Assembly (NCBI GenBank): GCA_022565015.1
Contig: JADFKI010000090.1
Location: forward strand, 1 to 11,988
DNA: 11,988 bases
DNA from: Chloroflexota bacterium
Lineage (GTDB): Bacteria > Chloroflexota > Dehalococcoidia > Lucifugimonadales > JADFKI01
Direction: 5' to 3'
The position numbers and the translations under genes are program-made. The notes beneath the pieces are model-generated. The model did not search any database and was not told the DNA's origin. It saw only the letters and a list, made by a program, of their open reading frames with translations. Within the stretch, counting starts at the first letter, position 1, and every line of letters starts with the position of its first letter. Of the stretch, positions 7,179 to 11,988 are shown one piece after another.

Positions 7179-7221
7179 ACGCCAGAGGGCCTTGAGAAAC
7201 GTCGAGGCCCTCTGGCGTTTT
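7179..7221 (+). terminator. Strong intrinsic terminator downstream of the transporter operon
   Basis: GCCAGAGGGCCT (7181-7192) pairs perfectly with AGGCCCTCTGGC (7205-7216). The stem extends outward by A-T and C-G (7179-7180 with 7217-7218) and inward by T-G, G-C and A-T, leaving loop GAAACG (7196-7201). TTTTGCTTC follows the stem (T-run 7218-7221). It lies about 165 bases after the DppC-like stop, beyond the palindromic repeat, and insulates the next gene from the operon. Confidence 0.88.
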
Positions 7222-7223
7222 GC

Positions 7224-7251
7224 TTCATTCGGCAAATAAATCTGCGATACT
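7224..7251 (+). promoter_or_regulatory. Candidate extended -10 promoter for the 7286 gene
   Basis: TGC-GATACT (7243-7251) matches an extended -10 (TGn plus 4 of 6). A weak -35 (TTCATT, 7224-7229) lies 16 bases upstream. It sits just after the terminator and 34 bases before the ATG, where a new promoter would be expected. The call is sequence match only. Confidence 0.35.
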
Positions 7252-7285
7252 GTGGTGGCAGTGCATCTGAAGACATTAAAGACCC

Positions 7286-7738
7286 ATGACAACTGAACTG
7301 CTGGTCAACGTCCTGGCCCGCGGGGCTATCGGGTTATTGTCAGCTATCGTACTTAGTTTCTTTATCTGGCGGCTGACCGGGGTATCGTTTGACAGGCCAG
7401 AATTAGGCCTGGGCTGGTTCTTCCTGATGCAGGCGTCGATAGTAGGGGGAGCAGCGGCCGTACCAACGGCCTTCGCATGGTGGAACACACAGAGCGCGCG
7501 CAGGATTCAGCTTGTGTCTGTTGTCCTTATTCTCGGTACAGCCGTGGTCAGCGCCTGGCTGGTCAACGAGATACGGGGAGTCGAAACAGAATACGCGTTG
7601 TTCAGAGGGGCCCTGAGGGTGCCGGTCTTTTCCCGCAACTACATGTTCGTCAGCATGATGTTCGGGGCGGCGTTCGGCGGAAATGCCGTAGCCGCGGCTT
7701 TCTACATCTATCGGGCGCTGCGGCACCGGGAGAGCTAG
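7286..7738 (+). CDS. Hypothetical four-helix membrane protein
   Basis: I do not recognise this 150-residue protein. Four hydrophobic stretches fit membrane helices at about 12-30, 43-65, 74-94 and 118-143. Short charged loops lie between them, including RLTGVSFDRPEL (29-40), ARR (71-73) and a longer loop with EIRGVETEYALFRGALRV (95-112). The C-terminus RALRHRES is basic, and the positive-inside rule would place both ends in the cytoplasm. No catalytic motif or metal ligand set is visible. The ATG at 7286 lacks a clear SD; it follows a terminator and a promoter-like site, so the gene is probably transcribed alone. The amino-acid make-up is that of a real membrane protein, and no competing frame on this strand explains the stretch better. 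Confidence 0.65.
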   Translation: MTTELLVNVLARGAIGLLSAIVLSFFIWRLTGVSFDRPELGLGWFFLMQASIVGGAAAVPTAFAWWNTQSARRIQLVSVVLILGTAVVSAWLVNEIRGVETEYALFRGALRVPVFSRNYMFVSMMFGAAFGGNAVAAAFYIYRALRHRES

Positions 7739-8327
7739 GGACGGAGCATTCTGATCTGAATTCTCTGTTGCATTGATTTCCAGCACTGTCGCCGGGTCCT
7801 CGTCGTCCATGTATTGGGGCTTTCTGAGATTGTTACGAAGACAGGAAAGCCGATTGAGGGAACTCCGTCCTTCCGACATCACCTGAGATGATCTCAAAGA
7901 AACGTACCGGATGCTTTGTGAAGTCCGTTCTACTCCCGCCTCTCGTCGGTCTGTCCGGGGCGCTCTCCGCTTTGGGTTGTCGACGTGTTCGTAGTGAGGA
8001 CGCGCTGGGTTGGACTGCCTGAGACGTCTTTCCAAGACTGGTTAGTGCAATTGCTGCCTTCCTGTATCGGCCCGTCCAACGATATCCATTGAGCGCGACG
8101 GCCAGTACAATCCCCACTCATCGTGCTGCGAAGGAGCTCCCTTGTTTATTCCAGCAGGGGTCTCCTTCAAGCATTCAGGCAACAGCTCCCGGAGCCAATC
8201 AGCCACTTTTGAAATGCGCCGCCCCTGGACTGCATCTACGAAGTTTGCGGTAAGATACTAGCCAATTTAGCGGTTGGCGAGGCGATTTGAGTCACGAGCG
8301 CCTCGTCGCCGAAGGTATGGAGTATAG
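7739..8327. other. Gene-poor 590-base gap, content unexplained
   Basis: No gene can be supported here. Open frames exist on the minus strand, but they are short or overlap the 7286 gene, have no SD, and their predicted proteins are rich in Arg/Ser/Pro without a recognisable fold. Small structures are visible: GAAGGAG (8130-8136) is inverse to CTCCTTC (8162-8168), and GGCGAGGCG (8276-8284) can pair with CGCC (8299-8302) and TCGCC (8306-8310), leaving a 3-base bulge, in the presumed leader of the next gene. A -10-like TAAGATACT lies at 8251-8259. The stretch may be a decayed gene or a long leader. Confidence 0.4.
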
Positions 8328-9272
8328 ATGCAGTATCGTACACTGGGGAGGACCGGGCTAAACGTCTCGCTCGTCAGCTATGGTTCGGGAGGCCCAAGCA
8401 AGCTCGGCCAGAACACCGGGTTATCGCCAACGGAGCAAGACCGGCTTATTCAGAGGTGCCTCGACCTGGGCATCAACTTTTTCGATACGTCCGAGGCGTA
8501 CGGGGACAGCGAGGTGATCCTGGGACGGACGCTGAGCAGAGTTACTGAAGATTCTTACGTTCTGGCCACAAAGTGCAGGTACAAGAACGGGGATGGGAGC
8601 CTGCGCTCGCCAGGCGACGTCGAGCGTTCGGTCGAGGCCAGCCTACGTCGTCTGAATACGGATTGCGTGGACATCATGCAGATCCACGTGCTCAACTCCA
8701 ACGATTACTTCGATGTCGTGGACCAGCATTATCCCGTGTTGAAGCGGCTTCAAGAGCAGGGCAAGATTCGTTTCATCGGCTTCAGCGAGCACTTCATGGG
8801 CGAAGGCGACCACAAAAGCGCGGTCCTTGCATTGAAAACGCACCCGGAGCTTTGGGACACCATAATGCTGAAGTACGGCATCCTCAACCTCTATGCAGCC
8901 AAGGAGGCGCTTCCGCTGGCCCTCGAACACAACGTTGGAATCATCAATATGGCGGCGGTTAGAGTGAAGCTTCCCCAACCGGACCTGCTGCGAGAGCAGA
9001 TATCCCGATGGAAACAGGAGGGGATTGTCGCTCAGGACAGCCTTCCCGACGAAGACCCGTTGGGCTGGCTCGTTCACGATGACGTGGATTCCGTGATAGA
9101 TGCCGCATACAAGTTCGCCGCGGACCACCCCGCGATTTCCACGGTGCTGACGGGCACATCATCGGTCCGCCACCTGGAGGACAACGTCAAAGCTCTCGAA
9201 AAGCCGACATTGCCCGAAGCCGACAAGCGTAGGATACGAGAGATATTCGGCGAGATAGCGGTCTACATATGA
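8328..9272 (+). CDS. Aldo/keto reductase family oxidoreductase
   Basis: The 314-residue protein matches NAD(P)H-dependent aldo/keto reductases, cytoplasmic (beta/alpha)8 barrels that reduce carbonyls or oxidise alcohols. It opens with the family pattern MQYRTLGRTGLNVSLVSYGS. The catalytic tetrad is complete: Asp53 and Tyr58 in FFDTSEAYGDSE, Lys82 in LATKCRY, and His120 in DIMQIHVL. GKIRFIGFSEH (barrel strand) and the C-terminal cofactor-phosphate region AISTVLTGTSSVRHLEDN (269-286) are also present. The length is normal. It resembles the L-galactose/L-fucose dehydrogenase-like AKR branch more than the short-substrate aldose reductases, but the substrate cannot be named. The ATG at 8328 has GGAG (8319-8322) five bases upstream. 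The neighbours give no pathway context. Confidence 0.92.
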   Translation: MQYRTLGRTGLNVSLVSYGSGGPSKLGQNTGLSPTEQDRLIQRCLDLGINFFDTSEAYGDSEVILGRTLSRVTEDSYVLATKCRYKNGDGSLRSPGDVERSVEASLRRLNTDCVDIMQIHVLNSNDYFDVVDQHYPVLKRLQEQGKIRFIGFSEHFMGEGDHKSAVLALKTHPELWDTIMLKYGILNLYAAKEALPLALEHNVGIINMAAVRVKLPQPDLLREQISRWKQEGIVAQDSLPDEDPLGWLVHDDVDSVIDAAYKFAADHPAISTVLTGTSSVRHLEDNVKALEKPTLPEADKRRIREIFGEIAVYI

Positions 9273-9368
9273 ATCATGTGTAGCTGCAACCGTTCTAGCG
9301 ACGACGGGTCATGGGCCGTGGCTCCCATGCTCATGACAGCGATGATATTAGAAATTGCGCGACGCTGG

Positions 9369-9380
9369 TAGACTATAAGG
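9369..9380 (+). promoter_or_regulatory. Possible -10 element for a leaderless hemolysin-III-type transcript
   Basis: TAGACT (9369-9374) matches 4 of 6 -10 positions and ends exactly 6 bases before the ATG at 9381. The only SD-like bases, AAGG (9377-9380), touch the start codon and cannot act as an SD. This spacing fits a transcript starting at the A of the ATG. No good -35 is seen. Confidence 0.3.
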
Positions 9381-10034
9381 ATGGCCTCAAATATAATCCC
9401 GGACGCTCGGCCGCTCCTGCGCGGCTACATCCATCTCGTGGCCGCGGTAACGACCCCGCTTGCGCTTGTAATGCTCCTCCTTGTGTCGGACTCGCCTCGG
9501 GATTACGTAGGCGCAGCCATCTTCGGCGCGAGCCTGATCCTGGTCTTCACCACCAGCGCGATATATCACGTGGTGAGCTGGAGCGCCTCTCATCGCGGCG
9601 TGGTGCGCAGAATGGACCACGCCATGATATACATCCTCATAGGCGGCACATACACTCCGTTTACACTGAAGCTCCTGGGCAACGCGTGGGGCATATCGGT
9701 CCTTTCCGTCGTGTGGGGACTGGCGGGCGTCGGCATAATCATGAAGGTCATCGTGCCGCGCGCGCCTCGCTGGCTGGGCGTGAGCACGTATCTGGCGATC
9801 GGGTGGGTCGGGCTCATACCGATTGTGCAGGTCGCGGCCGCCTTGCCTATGGAGGCCCTTCTACTGCTGATTGCCGGAGGCCTGATGTATTCTTTGGGCG
9901 GTCTCGTGTACCTGTTTCGTCGGCCAGACCCCATCCCGCGAGTATTTGGCTACCACGAGATGTTCCACTCCATGGTGGTTCTCGCCTGCGGCATCTTTTA
10001 CTACGTCGTCGCCGTCTACGTATTGCCGTACTAG
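9381..10034 (+). CDS. Hemolysin III / PAQR-family membrane protein (YqfA/HlyIII type)
   Basis: The 217-residue protein has seven hydrophobic helices and the conserved residue pattern of the HlyIII/PAQR superfamily. Ser59 and His63 lie in TTSAIYHVV (helix 2), Asp79 in RRMDHAMIYILIGGTYTPF (helix 3), and His192 and His196 in GYHEMFHSMVV (helix 7). In PAQR structures the three histidines bind zinc within the membrane, with the Ser and Asp nearby, in a ceramidase-like site. Bacterial members are annotated as hemolysin III, but toxin activity is not established for most; membrane-lipid hydrolysis or homeostasis is more likely. Length is typical. The N-terminus (RPLLRGYIHLVAAV) matches the family start, so 9381 is preferred although it has no usable SD. 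It is probably transcribed alone. Confidence 0.9.
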   Translation: MASNIIPDARPLLRGYIHLVAAVTTPLALVMLLLVSDSPRDYVGAAIFGASLILVFTTSAIYHVVSWSASHRGVVRRMDHAMIYILIGGTYTPFTLKLLGNAWGISVLSVVWGLAGVGIIMKVIVPRAPRWLGVSTYLAIGWVGLIPIVQVAAALPMEALLLLIAGGLMYSLGGLVYLFRRPDPIPRVFGYHEMFHSMVVLACGIFYYVVAVYVLPY

Positions 10035-10154
10035 AGCTCATTGACGGCGTGCGGGCGACCGTGCCGACCCTCCGATCGAGATTATCCATGCCTTCAACAT
10101 CGCTGCCGACGCGTGTCGCATGTCTCGTGAGGTGCGCCTCGTCCAAAGGCCCAT

Positions 10155-10183
10155 TTGACCGAATCGCATTTGGTGCGTAAACT
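10155..10183 (+). promoter_or_regulatory. Sigma70-like promoter for the metallo-beta-lactamase-fold gene
   Basis: TTGACC (10155-10160, 5 of 6) and TAAACT (10178-10183, 4 of 6) are separated by exactly 17 bases. The predicted transcript start near 10190 gives a short leader containing the SD GGAGGTG (10204-10210). This is the best-spaced promoter in the window. Confidence 0.6.
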
Positions 10184-10216
10184 GCCACCTAACGTCAATA
10201 TATGGAGGTGAGCCAA

Positions 10217-11086
10217 GTGCTACAGCTCACGAGCAACGTATTCGTAGAAACCCAGATTAGGGGCTGCAACCATGGCTTCGTAACAACGTCGGAAGGGGTC
10301 GTCATGATCGACAGCCCTCAAAAGCCGTCCGACGCCCTCAAGCTGAAGGCGGAGATCGCCAAGCACGGGGAGCTGCGGTACATCATAAACACGGAGCCCC
10401 ACGGCGACCACTGGACGGGCAACGCCTTTTTCGATGCGCCGGTAATCGCTCACGAGGGCGTCAGGACCCGCATCCTCAACACCGATATGGACGAGCATAT
10501 CGCAAGGGTATCGAACATGGGTCCGGACGAGGCCGCGCTGTTAAAAGGCTACAGGCCGAACGTCCCCATAATCACGTTCAAGAACGGGATGACGATGCAC
10601 GTCGGCGAACACACCTTTCAGATGATCCACATGCCGGGCCACACGCTATACCAGGCGGCGATAGTGATTAAGGAGGAGGGTGTCGTTTTCACCAGCGACA
10701 ACATCTTTCACAAGGTGCAGACCTGGCTTCACGAGGCGAACCCGGACCTCTGGCTCGTTGCGCTGGAGTCGCTGCGCCATCTGGACGAAGACATCTTCGT
10801 GCCCGGACACGGCCCCATGTGCGACAAGGGGTATCTGGACGAGCAGGGTTCTTTGATCGTGGAGTGGAAGGACTACATCAAGAGCGGCATCGACAGCGGC
10901 ATGACCAAGGACGAGTCCGTCGCCAACCTGACTAAATTTACGGACAGGTATCCGATGGACGTAGGCCAGGATGGGATGGCGCCGATGGTAATGCGCATGA
11001 ACGTGGCGAACCTGTATGACTACATGACCGGCGCCTGGGCTCCTCCACCTCCTCCCAGTCTACGCCTTCGCCCACGGGGACAGTAG
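10217..11086 (+). CDS. Metallo-beta-lactamase-fold hydrolase with ExHxDH motif
   Basis: This cytoplasmic-looking protein has the metallo-beta-lactamase fold. Numbered from the GTG at 10217 (289 residues), it shows GCNHGFVTTSEGVVMIDSPQ (16-35), the metal motif TEPHGDHWTGN with Glu60, His62, Asp64 and His65, then PGHT (His142), TSDNIF (Asp161) and PGHGP (His198). All usual ligands are present except the first His of HxHxDH, which is Glu60. I choose GTG 10217 because a perfect SD, GGAGGTG (10204-10210), lies 8 bases upstream of it (counted from the GGAGG core) but overlaps the alternative ATG at 10202, which has no SD of its own and would give 294 residues. The last residues (PPPPPSLRLRPRGQ) are unlike a folded C-terminus and may be a shifted or added tail. 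Substrate unknown; lactonase, glyoxalase-II-like and beta-lactamase activities are all possible. Confidence 0.85.
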   Translation: MLQLTSNVFVETQIRGCNHGFVTTSEGVVMIDSPQKPSDALKLKAEIAKHGELRYIINTEPHGDHWTGNAFFDAPVIAHEGVRTRILNTDMDEHIARVSNMGPDEAALLKGYRPNVPIITFKNGMTMHVGEHTFQMIHMPGHTLYQAAIVIKEEGVVFTSDNIFHKVQTWLHEANPDLWLVALESLRHLDEDIFVPGHGPMCDKGYLDEQGSLIVEWKDYIKSGIDSGMTKDESVANLTKFTDRYPMDVGQDGMAPMVMRMNVANLYDYMTGAWAPPPPPSLRLRPRGQ

Positions 11087-11105
11087 CGGTCCTTCGTCCG
11101 GGATA

Positions 11106-11143
11106 GGCTGACCGCTCTTGGACCAGTTCAAGGGCGGTCAGCC
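11106..11143 (+). ncRNA. 15-bp hairpin after the metallo-hydrolase gene (possible T-less terminator)
   Basis: GGCTGACCGCTCTTG (11106-11120) pairs with CAAGGGCGGTCAGCC (11129-11143) along its whole length with one G-U pair, closing an 8-base loop GACCAGTT. It begins 20 bases after the stop at 11086. No T-run follows (GCCGGACATG), so it may be a 3'-end stabiliser or a T-less terminator. It overlaps the first codons of the coding-like remnant at 11112-11270. Confidence 0.6.
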
Positions 11144-11270
11144 GCCGGACATGCTCGAATACGCGGGCTACCCGACGGTCGTGGCCGCCATGGACGAAGA
11201 TCTCCTGGCAGAGAGACTAGTTGAGGTAGAGTCCAAGGGCCGCGCGATGATCGCGGACGACCCGAGGTAG
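11112..11270 (+). pseudogene. Coding-like 50-residue C-terminal remnant, family not recognised
   Basis: An open frame bounded by TGA 11109-11111 and TAG 11268-11270 has strongly coding third positions: counting from the TTG at 11118, 41 of 50 codons end in G or C. It reads LDQFKGGQPPDMLEYAGYPT, then VVAAMDEDLLAERLVEVESK and GRAMIADDPR, the last part a likely amphipathic helix. There is no good start: the first ATG (11151) has no SD and would leave 39 residues. The frame differs from the metallo-hydrolase frame, and a stop separates them, so one frameshift does not join them. I read it as the C-terminal end of a gene whose front was lost, perhaps the former end of the metallo-hydrolase or of another gene. 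A genuine small protein is possible. I do not recognise the family. Confidence 0.4.
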
Positions 11271-11304
11271 TCGGCTTATTCGTACTTGAATGGGAAGGGT
11301 GTCA

Positions 11305-11988
11305 ATGGTAGGCGATTTTCTCAAGCCGTTATCAGAGCCCTTTGTAAAGCTGATCGATTCTATCAGTGGAGCGGTTGGCGTCGTGTATGAGCCCAAGCGC
11401 ATTCGAAGAAAGGCTGCAGCAGATTCCGATGCCGCAATAATACTGGCGAGGGGTCAGGCGGAAGTGGATGAGATTCAATTCCGTGCAGTCGAGCGGCTAC
11501 GCAAACTGGTGATTCGGCGACAAAATAACATCGAGTCAATTATCGAAATGGCCTTCCAAGAATTACCGGAATCAGTGAGTGAGAATCCTGTCGCAGAAGA
11601 CTGGGTGTATGACTTCTTCGAGCAATGTCATGACGTAAGCAACGAGCAGATGCAAATGCTATGGTCACGAATCTTAGCGGGGGAGGTCGCTCAACCCGGC
11701 TCGTTTTCCCTCCGCACCCTAAGTCTGGTCAAGACTCTTGCGCCCCATGATGCCGAAAGGTTCACAACCTTCTGCGAACTCGTGTGGATAATCGAGGAAA
11801 CACCGACTCCGATTTATCCATATCCCACTACGAAGGAGCAGCAAACAAGACAAGAGTTGAAATTCGACGATTTTCTGGATCTAGAATCATCTGGGCTTAT
11901 CAAACTTGGTGAAACTACCGAATATGGCATGGATTTTGACGTCGACCCTTTGCCGGTCTCTTACCAAGGGCAGTGTTATTCACTTACT
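11305..11988 (+). CDS. DUF2806-family protein, truncated by the window edge
   Basis: An open frame of 228 codons runs off the right edge. It shows the pattern of DUF2806, a bacterial family of unknown function. The start is MVGDFLKPLSEPFVKLIDSI with YEPKRIRR (28-35). A long charged helix with coiled-coil character follows (about 33-82, ending RRQNNIESII). Then come the core segments EDWVYDFFEQCHDVSNEQMQ with MLWSRILAGE (98-127) and PGSFSLRTLSLVKTLAPHDA with FCELVW (131-161). The ATG at 11305 has AAGGG (11295-11299) five bases upstream; an in-frame ATG at 11290 directly follows a stop and is less likely. Codon use differs from the neighbours: 50 of the first 100 codons end in G or C, against about three quarters or more in nearby genes, which points to recent acquisition. 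Family assignment is from memory of the motif; the role is unknown. Confidence 0.8.
   Translation, partial: MVGDFLKPLSEPFVKLIDSISGAVGVVYEPKRIRRKAAADSDAAIILARGQAEVDEIQFRAVERLRKLVIRRQNNIESIIEMAFQELPESVSENPVAEDWVYDFFEQCHDVSNEQMQMLWSRILAGEVAQPGSFSLRTLSLVKTLAPHDAERFTTFCELVWIIEETPTPIYPYPTTKEQQTRQELKFDDFLDLESSGLIKLGETTEYGMDFDVDPLPVSYQGQCYSLT

Noticed and set aside
7045..7239. 64-residue open frame (MPGRHDEELGRDTW...)
   Set aside because: Its front is the palindromic repeat and its end runs through the terminator stem; no SD. It is a product of repeat sequence.
7403..8035. 210-codon minus-strand frame spanning the 7286 gene and the following gap
   Set aside because: Overlaps most of the membrane-protein gene; translation is Arg/Pro/Ser-rich without hydrophobic core or motif. 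A decayed gene in the non-overlapping part cannot be excluded.
9310..9329. CATGGG/CCCATG hairpin between the aldo/keto reductase and hemolysin-III genes
   Set aside because: Six base pairs with no T-run; within the range expected by chance.
9311..10180. 289-codon + strand frame overlapping the hemolysin-III gene
   Set aside because: It is longer than the real gene but rich in Arg/His/Pro/Gly with no fold-like pattern, while the 9381 frame shows seven helices and the conserved PAQR residues.
1..11988. CRISPR array, tRNA or rRNA genes, complete insertion sequence
   Set aside because: No regularly spaced direct repeats, no tRNA cloverleaf or rRNA signature, and no transposase or integrase frame were seen on reading both strands.

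Overview
The window looks like a GC-rich chromosome segment from an uncultured bacterium. A Chloroflexota lineage (Dehalococcoidia/SAR202-like) is my best guess. That rests on three things: a family-5 solute-binding lipoprotein whose cysteine is followed by a long Ala/Pro tether, its DppB/DppC-type permeases, and an intergenic palindromic repeat that reads through as '...RFTQNDD'. This placement is inference. All convincing genes lie on the + strand.

Left part (1-2433): the end of one gene and two tightly spaced genes (gaps of 12 and 7 bases) for exported proteins built from beta-sandwich domains and held by C-terminal membrane helices. The middle protein resembles the DUF916-type partner of WxL surface complexes. 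The third is a mosaic (CARDB/NEW3-like, BACON-like and ZU5-like domains, a Pro/Thr stalk, a membrane anchor) and carries a His-Phe-Ser tripeptide at the end of the ZU5-like domain. Together they suggest a cell-surface assembly.

Centre (2434-7014): a 420-base leader with promoter-like elements, then a peptide/nickel-type ABC importer operon: solute-binding lipoprotein, a perfect 14-bp intercistronic hairpin, DppB-like permease, DppC-like permease. No ATPase genes follow, so these must be encoded elsewhere or shared. After the operon come a short dispersed palindromic repeat and a strong intrinsic terminator.

Right-centre (7286-11086): four separately spaced genes: an unrecognised four-helix membrane protein, an aldo/keto reductase with a full catalytic tetrad, a hemolysin-III/PAQR-type seven-helix membrane protein, and a metallo-beta-lactamase-fold hydrolase in which the first histidine of HxHxDH is replaced by glutamate. 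A 590-base gap (7739-8327) holds no gene I can support.

Right edge (11087-11988): a 15-bp hairpin, a 50-codon coding-like remnant with no start of its own, then a DUF2806 protein cut off by the window end. The DUF2806 gene has clearly lower third-position GC (50 of its first 100 codons end in G or C, against 38 of 50 sampled from the binding protein and 41 of 50 in the remnant). This looks like the junction with an acquired, accessory segment.
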